In this document: piece after piece, positions 11,319 to 22,987 of the stretch
How positions within the stretch are numbered: the first letter of the stretch is position 1
Layout: each line of letters starts with the position of its first letter
Origin: Dermatophagoides farinae
Lineage: Eukaryota > Arthropoda > Arachnida > Sarcoptiformes > Pyroglyphidae
DNA: 64,000 nucleotides
Direction: 5' to 3'
NCBI RefSeq assembly: GCF_024713945.1
Contig: NC_134683.1
Coordinates: 1,478,501 to 1,542,500 of the forward strand
Translations under genes and position numbers: made by a program
Notes under the pieces: generated by a model
What the model was told of the DNA's origin: nothing
The model's input: the letters and a program-made list of their open reading frames with translations, nothing else
The model's database searches: none

Positions 11319-12588
11319 TTTTCCATCAATTTTTCATCAATCTAATGAATGAAACAATGAAAAAAACAATCAATTCTTTAATTCATCAAATTCGAATAAT
11401 ATCGATTACCTTTCATTGAAGCACAAACACTTGTTCAATCAAGAAATCCAAAAAAAAAATGAAAATGTCAATGTGTTTTTCTCCCACGTCTCAACACGTG
11501 TCTGGTCATCAAAAACGTTAACTTTGAAATGTTGATCAAAATGTATGTTGTTGTTGTGGTGGTGGTGGTTTGTTCACAATCAAAAGTCGTTGTGATCCAT
11601 TCAAAAAAAAAATTTATGGCCGCACAACCAATGAATGGATGAACGAACGAACAGCAACAACAACAACGAGCACAGTTATATGAAAAAGAAACAAAAATAA
11701 AATTCTGAGCGTACTAAGAACTCAACAACCTCACATACACACACACACACACACACACACCATGCATATTACACACAAAGACACAGATACCTGTAAACAG
11801 AAAACGAAATGATTCGATGATCCGATGAAAAAAAAAGAAACAAACCAAAAAAGACCACCACGACCACTAACAAGAAACACACCGAGAAAAATGTGTTGAT
11901 TTATGAACAAAAAAAAAACTGAAGAAGAAGAAGAAGAAAAATTGACTGAAAAGAACTGAATTGAATTGAAAACTGAAATACTTGCCAATCAAATGAAATC
12001 AATTTTTAAATCACTTCATTAACGTCAATAACGTTTGTTTTTTTTTAAAAATTTCTTTTAGCTTTACAGACAAACAAACAAACAAACAGGACGACCAAAA
12101 AACAATGGTAATGATGATGATGATGATGATCTTGTCATCGTTGTAAAACAAAAAGTTCTAGTATTTGTTGCCATTTAAACATCATCATCATCATCATCAT
12201 CATCAACGTCGCTACCAACATCACCAACAACAACAAAAAAACCATTAAAACAAACCTTTTATTTTCCCTTCAATTTGACTATTGTTTAATTTCAAATACA
12301 CAACATCCTCTTTCGAGCTTCCTTTCTCTCTCTCTCTACATTCTCACATTCACTATACATGCATGTGTGTGTGTGTGTGTGGTTTGAAGATGAAAAATAA
12401 ATGACCATGTTGATTTTCATGGATGATAATGATGAATTGGACGACAAAATTTTTTTTTTTTTTTTTTTGAAAATTGAAATTGAACAAGCCAAATTTTGAA
12501 AATTTCAGGAAAAAATTGATCATTACATTTGTATAATAATAATAATTTTGAAATAGGGAAAATTACCAAAATCAATTGATTTTGAACG

Positions 12589-12621
<33 letters not shown>

Positions 12622-13453
12622 ACAAAACAAAATAACGACCATAAAAATTTTGATTCAAATTGATTGATTCTACTTGAATGAAAAATAACAACAACAACAG
12701 CAGCAACCAGAAATCAAATCATCATCATGTTCAACTATTTTCGCTTCTACTCAACTGGTGGTTGTTGTTGATGTTATTTTAAATTCAAAATACACATTTG
12801 TTGCTTGCTGTGTGTGTGTGTGTGTGTGTGTGTATGACATTTTTTTTTCATTTTTCTAATTCTGATTTATGTGGCTTTCTCGCTCTCTCTCTTTCGGTTG
12901 ATGGATTTCCCATTTGTAAATGTAATTTTTTTTTTGTTTTGTTTTTGATTGCTCATTATTTTTATGATTATTATTAATAAGTTTGGTTGTTTTGTTTTGT
13001 TTTTTTTTCTCATTTATTGATTGCAAATGGCGATAATGTTTGTCATTTTGATTCATTGATGATAAAATGTACGATGAACGATTGGCGATGATGATGATGA
13101 TGATGATGGTGCATAAATACATAGCAAACGAAACTTTTATTATTTGAATTTTGATTCTGGAATAAAGATTTTTATTTTTTTTTTTTTTGGCTGTCTTCGT
13201 TGTTTGAATGAATTTGAAATTTCTTATCGTTGCCACCATTGGTTGATGATGATGATGATGATGGTAATTAATCATTACATAAGCTAATTATTTATTCATA
13301 GAACTATTGATGATGCGAAATGATCAATGTGCAAAAATTATCTTGATCCATAGAATGTGTGTGTGTGTGTGTGGATGTTGTTTTTTTTGTAAGAGTGATA
13401 CATGATGAAACAATGTTAATGAGTGTTGAAAAAAAAGGTAAAATCATCAGACA
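11319..13453. other. Intergenic stretch with simple repeats
   Basis: Apart from the 5' untranslated intron of the gene ending at 11318, nothing coding was supported. It holds (CA)n at 11737-11761, (TCA)n at about 12180-12204, (CAA)n at about 12589-12618, (GT)n at about 12811-12832 and several A/T runs. Reading frames that span it encode only repeat-derived low-complexity sequence. Confidence 0.6.
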
Positions 13454-14700
13454 TCATATGACAATCTTTTTATATAACATGGTAAAGAATACAAAATTAA
13501 ACATAAACATTTCTACAAGTTTCATTTTATCAATGAAAAATATTTGTCCAAAATAGAATCCATAATGATTACGTGTAATTGTTTGTAAGAATAGATTTCT
13601 TTCTATAGTTTCTCGTAAATAAATTATCCGTTTGAAACTTGATATGTTTGATCGATAGGAATATATGTTTGATTGATTTTTTGCATTCCAATCATAAAAC
13701 ATTTTAAAGAATTTTTCATTATTTTTAGGAAATCTTGATATGACAATAAAAACAATTTCTGCATATATGAATGTCATGATAAACACAATAATCATGAAAT
13801 AACTATTTATGCTCAAGTTCATTGTTTTACCACAAACAATTACGATGATCAATACTAAACTTTTGGACATTATCTCAATAAACATGAGAAAATTACAGTG
13901 CATGTTGTTAAAATTAATCATTTCATTATAATGTCTTAAATATTGGCGACGGATATTATATTGAAAAATGGCCATCCTACGATTCCAAATAGATTGCCAT
14001 TGTTTCATTTCATCGATCAATTGTTTCATATACGATGTTAGATAGCCCAAACTGAATATTAGATAAATCATCTCCATACTGAAGCCAATTATAAAATGAT
14101 TAATATTGATAAACATTATAGCACCAATGAAAAATTGATTCCAATCAATTTTTTCATCTGCAACATATTCCATGAGCATAATGATCATTTTTATAGTAGT
14201 CAAATAAAAACCTAATCGAAAAAAACGATTCAATTTTTTGGTGAATCGATTAGATCGTATAAAATATTTGACCAATAACAGTTGATTATGATTGTAAAGA
14301 TTTTCGCCAATCGTATTACCATATTTGATTAAAATTTCATTCAATGGATAACGATATTCCAATAATTGTCTGACTGTGGTATACCATTTATATTCTTTCA
14401 ACAATAGTGTAGCTGCCGAGAACGATGAAAGTAATTGCATATCAAATCCAGTCATTTCATTTTGGATTTTTATAATAAATCTTAAACTTGGAATATATTT
14501 AGTTTGCGTTATTATCAACATGAATGCCACATACATGGTGGAAATAAAATGATATACAGTTTTTGCACACCGTTTTTTGAACGGTATCGAATGAGTTTGA
14601 TATTCATACATTGAATAATTGATACGTTGATTATAGATTTGTGAATGTTTGAAATACATTTGAAAAATGGTCGAAATTGATGTTATTTCTTGCGAATTCT

Positions 14701-14704
<4 letters not shown>
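13454..14704 (-). CDS. Gustatory-receptor-like seven-helix protein, intronless (second of three)
   Basis: The uninterrupted frame encodes 416 aa with about seven hydrophobic segments, near residues 52-75, 165-185, 195-215, 285-303 and 308-330, with the last at about 395-412. The C-terminal part (YGFYFGQIFF..., then a final helix) lines up with the ends of the receptors at 8836 and 32200, where a phase-0 intron interrupts the gene; here there is none. The TY..QF signature is not kept. On the coding strand the ATG is directly preceded by a run of 32 A (14705-14736). A good donor (ATAT|GTAAGTC) near 14810 hints at an upstream untranslated exon. It is probably a chemoreceptor; the ligand is unknown. 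Confidence 0.65.
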
Positions 14705-14737
<33 letters not shown>

Positions 14738-16792
14738 ATAAAATGATCATCAGTACGAAAAAGACACACACAAGAAATGAGAGAAAAAATTTGAAGTTAT
14801 AGACTTACATATTTTGGCAAAAACTTTTCAAATTAATTTTCTTGTAAATGTCTTCTAAATCATATGCAAACAATGAATTTTTTAATCATTCAGTTTGTTT
14901 GAATAATTAATTTTTTTTTTTTGGTTCGCCAGAATAATAATTAAAATAACCGATATGAAAATATTAAAATTTGTACCGAAAAACGCACACACAATTTCAA
15001 CATAAAAGACACATTTTTTTTCGCTCCAGGTTCCAATTGGATTGTGTGTTGTTGGAAGGGTGTGTCTTCATTGATCTTCAACAACAAACAACAACAAAAA
15101 AAAGTCAAACAAACCAAAGAAAAAAAAAGACCACCATCCATGATAAACAAATGATTGAATTCCAACAAAAAAACGTTGAAACTTTTGTTTGTTCGTTTTT
15201 TGTCACTGCATGTGTGTGTGTGTGTGTGTGTGTGTGTTTATATCCGAAACCATTTAAACATTTCAAACATTTTAAATTTAACGATATAATTTATGATTTG
15301 TTTAGAATTTGCATGTTTAGAAAAGAAAAGAAAAAAAAAGTTTAGTAAATGATTCAATTTCTGAATCGTTGGACAATTGCCATCTATTTGTGTGCAACAG
15401 TTTATTTTCCAAGAAAAAAAAATTTTTACTTAGATCAACAGAAAAAAACCGTTTAATGGTGAAAAAAATTCGGGTCATCGAAATGATGATGATTAAGCAT
15501 TACGCGTTGTGGATATTTATTTCAATGAACGACGTAGAATAGAACAACGGAAAAAATTCTCTCGATGTGTATATGCAGAAATAAATCAAAAGTAGAAAAG
15601 GTAATTGACATCTACACTTGTCATTAGGATTATTTTCTTCACATAATGAATATAAATCCATGATGATTGAAAACAAAACAAAAAAAAACACGAAATGGCA
15701 AAAGAAAATGTACCAGAGATTGATTGATGAATCTATCATGCATCACAACCTGTTGTACCTTGTTCTATTGATTGATTACCTGATACATCATCAATCACTA
15801 TTTTTTATTTTCCACAACAACAATTGTTTCTCGATACTCAAGCAGAGGGAGAGAGTTGATCCAAATATCAATGTCCGATGAATCAATAAATCAAATAAAA
15901 ATCAATCATCATTGACTTTATTTTTTTGTTCATACCTATTCAGATAAAAGTTCAACAAACAAACAATAATTAATCAAACTGTTTTGTGTATTTTGAAATA
16001 TAATGACAACAGGTTATGTTGAATCACCTGATTAAAAACTCAACAACAACAACAACAACAAAAAAATTATGAAACTAGATCACTTTTCATCAACATTTAT
16101 AATCATTAAAATCAATTGAACGTAAATCAACATCCACGATGTTTATTATTTGTTTCAATGATGTGAAACATTTATTTTCTATTTGGATGTTTTGGATGTT
16201 TTTTTTTTACTATCCAAATCAAGAATAATCCTTTGATTTACAATGGAAAAATATAAAATTTGTTCACTTCACAGGATAAACTTGGATTTTTTTTCTTCAA
16301 TTTTTTTCAATGTAAAATGAAATGAATTGAATTGAATTTTTCTTTCTCTTTTCTTTTTTTTTTTTTTTTTGGTATTCAGGACATTTTAATATTTATGATC
16401 AAAAAATTTATTTAGCTTGAACATTATGATTTTTCTTTTCTGATGAAATGATTATATACTACACAATGTAATCATCATTATTATTAGGTACATGGCTATA
16501 AAAAAAAACAGGGGAATTTTTTTTCATTCATTCATCCCAACCAGCTAGCTTCGTTTATCATTTTTTTTTACGATGATGATGACGACAACGACGATGATGA
16601 TGATGATAATAATGGTCATATGACGAAGATGGTGATGAGGATCCTCAACAGGTCATGATCATCATGATCATGTTCAATAGTCGGAAGAATTCAAGGTTTT
16701 TTTTCCAAAACTAAAAAAAAAAAAACATTCAGCAAGTTGATTTGATTGATTTTATTGTTGTTTGTTTTTTTTCTAAACATAGATCGGTACAT
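14705..16792. other. Intergenic stretch with simple repeats
   Basis: It begins with the 32-base poly(T) tract next to the receptor start codon. A (GT)n tract lies at about 15211-15237, and longer T-runs near 16360. No exon, RNA gene or element was supported. Confidence 0.6.
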
Positions 16793-17764
16793 TCAAATAT
16801 CATCCAGATCCATATCACGTGATTTAACCAATGGTATACAAGCTGATCGTGCACGTATCCTTGATGCAATTTGTCGTCTTTCTTCGGTGATTAAAGCAAT
16901 TAATATGAATGTAAATAGCAGAATTATGATGACAACCAATATGATGAATGGTGATGGTAATAATGATGTCCATAATAATTGTGATGTCGATGTTGTTGTT
17001 GTTGATGATGATGTTGATGATGAAGCTATTGTAGTTGTCGTTGCTGTCGTTGTCGTTGTCATCGATGAATATTGATCAACATCATTAAACATTGCTTTAG
17101 TCACTGAATCATTCATAACACGTACGACGACAAACAATAGAATTAGATACATAATCCATGACATAGCCATTAAACCCATAAGTGTCATCAATTCCATAAT
17201 GACGGCAAAAATAAAAATAAAATTCAATACAATCAAAATTGACAGAATGAATAATGGTCGTGGATCAAATGGTTCATCATCATAATCATCATCACTATTA
17301 GCAGCATCATCATTATGTAGATTTAAATTCGAATCTTTTGGATGGGTAAAAATTGTTGATGAACTATGATGTGGAAATAGCCATGATGATAATCGTGTAA
17401 AAAATTTTGATAAAAATGTTCGATTTGAAACATTATTATTATTATTATTATTATGCAAATTTACATCATTATCATGATGATCATTTGCCGTTGCCAATGC
17501 ATTCAATTGTGATAATTGATAACTTTCACCAGTTTGATGATCATAATGTTGATGATTTGATGGCCAATCTGTATGATGATGATGATGTGCATATGATTTT
17601 GTAATCGATTCCGGTGTACGTTGATACCAAACACCAAATAATTCATTCATTGTCATTGTATATGTTTGATAACGGATTGAATATTCACCAATCGATCCGA
17701 TAATTGCTGTAATGATTTCGGCCACTAGGCCAAATTTGACGATCAATTTGATTGTACAACGCAT
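16793..17764 (-). CDS. Four-helix membrane protein with His/Asn-rich loop, unknown function (b)
   Basis: The ATG at 17764 is preceded by an A-run and gives 323 aa. An upstream in-frame extension to 17920 is repeat-derived and was not used. Hydrophobic segments lie near residues 5-24, 165-190, 193-213 and 275-298. Between the first and second is a long polar loop with His5 and Asn7 runs coded by (CAT)n and (AAT)n tracts and an acidic stretch. A Thr/Ser-rich loop precedes the last helix. Function is not recognised. The topology (one helix, long loop, two close helices, loop, last helix) is the same as in d. Confidence 0.55.
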   Translation of the reverse strand: MRCTIKLIVKFGLVAEIITAIIGSIGEYSIRYQTYTMTMNELFGVWYQRTPESITKSYAHHHHHTDWPSNHQHYDHQTGESYQLSQLNALATANDHHDNDVNLHNNNNNNNVSNRTFLSKFFTRLSSWLFPHHSSSTIFTHPKDSNLNLHNDDAANSDDDYDDEPFDPRPLFILSILIVLNFIFIFAVIMELMTLMGLMAMSWIMYLILLFVVVRVMNDSVTKAMFNDVDQYSSMTTTTTATTTTIASSSTSSSTTTTSTSQLLWTSLLPSPFIILVVIIILLFTFILIALITEERRQIASRIRARSACIPLVKSRDMDLDDI

Positions 17765-20700
17765 TTTTTTGTTGTTGTTGTTGTTGTTATATAATGATTT
17801 CACATTTAAAAATGGCAGACACAATGAAAAAAAAATGATATAAAGATGAATAAAACACCTACGATGATCGTGATCAACATCCAACACACACAAACACACA
17901 CACACAACACAGAAACCCACTTTATGATGATGGCAAACTTCTGTTTTTTTTCCGAATTTAAAAATTATTACATAATAAGAGTTGTGAAATCAAAAAACAA
18001 AAAAAAAAAAAAAAACAGATTCACAGATGGATGAATGAATGAATGAATGGACGGCAAAATATAAATGAAATGTGGAACGAAATAATTCGAAAGACAAAGT
18101 CAACCTGCCGAAACCGCAACAACAACAACAACAACAACAACAATGACGATAAATAAACATGTGAATCCAAATTAGCAATTTTCATTAAAAAAAAAAAAAA
18201 ATACAAGGCAAATGACAAAAAATTTTTGCATAAACAAATTGATCGAAACAAGAAAAGAGAGAAGAAGAAAACTTCTATGTTCAGCACGCAATCCTAGATC
18301 AATGTTGAACATAGGAAAAAAAACAAACAAAAATATCGCGTAACCAATATATGACAATGATCTATGTACTACTATGATATCAATATATCAATCAGTCAGT
18401 CAATTTATAGCATGTATAACTAGGATGATGAAGAATTATGATTATTTAGATGAAATCAAAATGTCATGACAAACATGGTTGTATACACAGGATAATAACA
18501 ACAACAATAACAACAACAACTAGATGAAGGTAGACTGAATCACGAAAACCGTTATTTATAACGATATAACGGTAATGTATAAATATATCAAAACATACAC
18601 AAACAATGGATAAGGCAATAAGTCACAGAGGCAAATAAATAATAATAATAATATATATGACAAAGTAATTAAAGATTCGGTTAGATTTTTGATGGTTTGT
18701 TGTTGTTGTTGTTCAATTTTTTTTTTGGCTGTCAATCACTGTTGTTGCTTTCCTAGATTTAGAACATATGAATCACATACACAGAGAGAGACAAAATTAT
18801 CATTGATCGATCGATCAACAATTGAATGATGATGACGATGACAATGACAATTGGAATTTGGGTTTTTTTCCCAATGAACAATGAATAGACGAGTGAAGAA
18901 TCAATTTAAGTTTTTTTGGCCGTCGCCGTTGTAGTTGTTGTAGTTGTAGTCATGATCTTCAATGTCACCAAATAACGAAGTAAAAAAAAAATTCATTTAT
19001 TCGTTTGTCTTGTAAACATTGAAAATTGAGATCTTAAAATGTTGTTGTTGATGATGATGAAGTGAATGGATTGTAATTTTTTTCTTTTGATGGTATTGTA
19101 TTCGAATACCAATGGGAAAATAAAACCGCACAGAAAAAAAAGACGACAATAGCAGCAACAACAACAAAAAAGATTGGCTTCAATTCAATTTCCAGGCAAT
19201 CAACGACAACAGCAGCAATAATGAAGATGATGAAATTATTACCGAATAGCAATTTGTTGTTGTTGTTGTTGTTGTTGTTATTGTTGAAATGAACTATTTA
19301 TTTTTCTTCTTAAGTCTGTTGAGCTTGAACAACAATGTTCTGGTTTTTGTTGTTGTTATTGTTGTTGTTGTTGATGATGATAATAATTGAAAATGATGAT
19401 GAATAGAAATTAAAATAAATCAAAAAAAGAGATCAACAGGCTATATGAATCAATCGGCAATAGTTGTGGATATACAACAATATTGTCGCATCAAAGAGAG
19501 AGAGAGACATCATCTTTATGGATAATATTTTATTATTCATACAACAACCAAAGACATTTATCAATCGAATCAAGTAGAATAGTAGTAGTAGTAGTATGTT
19601 AACACTGTTCACAAATGTTCAGAATGTTCTTACCTATAGAAATACAAAAGAGAAATAAAAATGAATTTTAAAATGCAATCAAAACATGTATCATTAACAT
19701 ACCTATTTTCATTTTTTTTGTTTTGTTTCGGTGATTGAAATCAAAATCGAAATTTGTTTTACCAAATCAATCGATGTTTGATCACGAAATATATCGATAA
19801 TGACAATTTTTATGATTCAGATTGTAATTTGGTCGTTGATCATTTTCGATCACCAATTGGATGTATGTCGAATAAATATATAACCAAAACGAATTATATA
19901 TATTACCATTAAAATGTTTAATTTATGCCAACACTTACGTTCGTTCGTTCGTTCGTTCTTGTGTTGTTGGCGGTGGTTTCTGGTATGTTTACATTTGATC
20001 AAAATAACTGATTTGTTACAACATGATGATGATGATGATGATGATTGTGTGATTTTTCACATTCAAAAAAAAAAAAAAAAAAAACAAAACAAACATTTGA
20101 ATATTATGTGTTGGCGCCGAAATTCATTTGTTGTTGAATATTTTCATGATCAAAACGATGTGTACCTGATGAATGGAAACGACGGAAATATTTTTGTATT
20201 TTTTTATCGAAAATCACAGGCAGCAATATAGCAGCAGCAGCAGCAGGTGGCCGTTTTTATATTTCTTGTTGCGTTGATAAGAATGAATTTTTTTTTCTTT
20301 TGATCAAATTTTTTTCTCTCCATCTTTTTCAATTCTTCAAAAAAAAGAAGATGCAATCAAAAGGCGGAGATTTATCGGTCAATTTAAGAAAAAAGGAGAG
20401 AGACAGAGACATTTACATTGACCTAAAGACACTCATTTCTCTATTCCTTTTGTGTTAAATCTTGTGTAGCCACCAGTTTTTTTTCGGGTTTTGTTTACCA
20501 TTCGACACACAGTTAAAAAAACATAAAAAATGCACTTGTTTCAAAGAGATGAACAAAGTTCATGATCAAAACAAATGATGATGATGATGAGATTTTCTTT
20601 TCTTTCTTCATTATTTTGATTATTACTTTGAAATCGTTTTTAAAATGAAGATTGGAATGAATGAATGGATGAAATGGATGGCTTTTGACTGAATTGATGA

Positions 20701-21118
20701 AGATTTTCGGGTTATCATCATCATTATATTATTATTATTGTTTATCGGACGTCGAAAAAAACCCAGACTTTCCATTTGATTCCGATGGATATTTTTGGAT
20801 TATAAAAAATTTTTTCTCCTTGCATTCGTGTCATTCGATTGTCATGGAACGATGATGATCATGATGATGATAGGAAAGCAAAAAATATCGTAGGTTTTTT
20901 TTTGAAAAAAAACCTACGATATTTTTTTCTCCAATTGATTAATTGATTTTTACTATTTTGATACGAATCATAGATTGAAATCATATCATCAAACACCTGG
21001 AAATTCAATATTCAATACATGATTAAATCTAATTATTATCCAAGGATCATCATCATGAATATTAATTGGAAAACAAGATTTGATTTTCAATAGAAACAGA
21101 GAGAGAAAAAAAATCAAT
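17765..21118. other. Intergenic stretch with simple repeats and one strong hairpin
   Basis: It contains (CAA)n near 18117-18142, (TTG)n near 19254-19280, (GTA)n near 19580, (TTCG)n near 19938, (ATG)n near 20021-20045 and the hairpin at 20880-20927 listed separately. Two minus-strand splice-donor-like sites (ATAG|GTAAGAA near 19637 and ATAG|GTATGTT near 19705) may belong to untranslated exons of gene b. No coding exon was supported. Confidence 0.55.
20880..20927. repeat. Perfect 23-base hairpin
   Basis: A6-TATCGTAGG-T8 is followed after one or two bases by its exact reverse complement, A8-CCTACGATA-T6. The mixed core (TATCGTAGG) makes it more than chance pairing of A and T runs. It lies about 190 bases beyond the stop codon of the minus-strand gene at 21119, so it could sit in that gene's 3' untranslated region or downstream of it. 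Confidence 0.8.
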
Positions 21119-22987
21119 TTAACGATAAAAGTATTCATCTTGATGATGATGATGATGATGATGGTGATAAAAATCATTTTGATAACCATGATCTTGATAA
21201 TAGAATTGTTGCTGCTGGCTATCATTTTGATGAATATATTGCTGCTGTTGTCTGTATAAATGTGGATCAGAAATAGCCAAATTATGATGATTATGATGAT
21301 GTTGATGATGATAATTATCACCATATGATTGAGCATGTGAATATGTTGTCACCAATGATTCAGAGCTTTGATGTTTTTTATGTCGTTGATGATGATGATG
21401 ATGATGTCGTTGTTGTTGTTGTTGCTGTTGTAGTTGTCGTTTATGATGTTTAAATGATGAATCGTTTTCATCATCTGATTCATAATCATTTTCCATACCG
21501 GGTACAGTAAGTAGATTACGATTTGACATTGATCTTGAATTTCGTGATCGATTTTGCTGTAGTTGTTGTTGTTGTTGTTGTTGCTGTTGCTGTTGCATTG
21601 TTGTTGTTGTCATTGTTTTTGTCGTTTTATTCACATCGGCCGATGATTCAGAATCTTTTCGGCGTTCATTTGAATCATCATCATTTGATTCACGTCGTTG
21701 TTGTTGTATAGCTAACGGTGATCGTGAACGGCTACGATGATTACGTCGATGACGATGTCTTTGTTTTTGTTGTTGATGATGTTGATGTAAATCTTCAGAT
21801 AAATGTTCAATAACACTTAAAAGACTACCAAATTGTTTTTGATCACTTTGTCGTCGTATATTTAAATGTTTGTCATCATCTTGGCTCGAACGACGTTGCT
21901 GTTGTTGTTGTTGTTCCGTTTCTGATTTATTATCAATTTGTTGTGGTTGTTGTTTTTGCTGTTCTTTAGATTCTGTTTGACATTCATCAACACTTTTATC
22001 ATCACTATTAACACCATCATTTTCATCATCCGTTCCAGATATAATAATTGATGGTGGACTTGCTGTCATTGGTGATAATTGTCCAGCATAACGTCTTTGA
22101 TGTGGCATCATATGTTGTCTTGATGTTGTTGAACCCGGTGATCCAGGTGATCCAGGTATTGTTTTCATATGATGTTGATGATGATGATGATGACGGCCAT
22201 GTTGTTTATGACGATCAAACATTTGTGATAATCGCCGTTGTTGTTCCAATTGTTTTTCAATACGTATCGCTTGTTTATGACGTATCAATGTAAGTAAAAA
22301 TAATAAACCGGAAATTTCACTAGCCGATGTTGAACAAATAATCGATGATTCCATTATGGAATATTGACCAAATGTAGCCAGATTATAAACGAGTACGGCA
22401 ACCAAAAATATGGCCATTACTGTTATGCCATAAAAATTTTCATGTACAATCATATAATTATAGACAAATGTAAAAACAATCATTGAAATCAAAAACATTG
22501 CAATCATAAATAGGCTAATTGTATAGATTTTTTCCGATGTTGTTGGCGATGAACCAAACAGGCGGCCAAGACGATCATAAAGTATTACTTTATGCACGAT
22601 TGCATGAAGAAGATCATAGATTAGAAAACTGGTTCTATTGAGGAATGGAGAAGAAAAAATTAATTTCAATGTAAAAATTTATATTTTAATTAAACCAAAA
22701 AAAAAAAAAAAATTCCAAATAAAGATTGATGGAATTTTTTTTTTTAAATTCACCCGGCCACTCCCTCCATAAACAAACCTTGTGGTAAACAAAATTGCTT
22801 GTAATATTTGCATGGCTAAAAATTTTTCCGTTTTTTCATCACCATCACCATTATTATTTGGTCCATTGAATCGTTGTCTTGTATATCGTTGTTCATTGTT
22901 TTGATGTTCTGATGCTGCTGCTGCTGCTGCTGAATGTTGTGGGCTACGTTGCCTTTGAAAATTAGAACGTGATGAACTACTACGCAT
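21119..22987 (-). CDS. Multi-helix membrane protein with very long Gln/His-rich tail, unknown function (c)
   Basis: Exon 1 is 22987-22779 and exon 2 is 22634-21119. The intron is GT..AG with the frame kept, giving 574 aa. Residues 1-60 are Ser/Ala/Gln-rich. Hydrophobic segments lie at about residues 118-142, 152-172 and 180-205. After them a basic stretch (RHKQAIRIEKQLEQQRR) is followed by some 340 residues of low complexity: poly-Gln up to 11, His runs, and Arg/Ser-rich patches (SRSRSPL). Such a layout suggests a membrane anchor with a disordered cytoplasmic tail. The ATG is preceded by a run of about 16 A. Function is not recognised. Trinucleotide slippage likely makes the tail length variable between individuals. 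Confidence 0.6.

Noticed and set aside
17765-17920. In-frame N-terminal extension of gene b
   Set aside because: It is coded by a (GT)n/(CA)n tract and a T-rich stretch. The ATG at 17764 with its A-rich leader is the better start.
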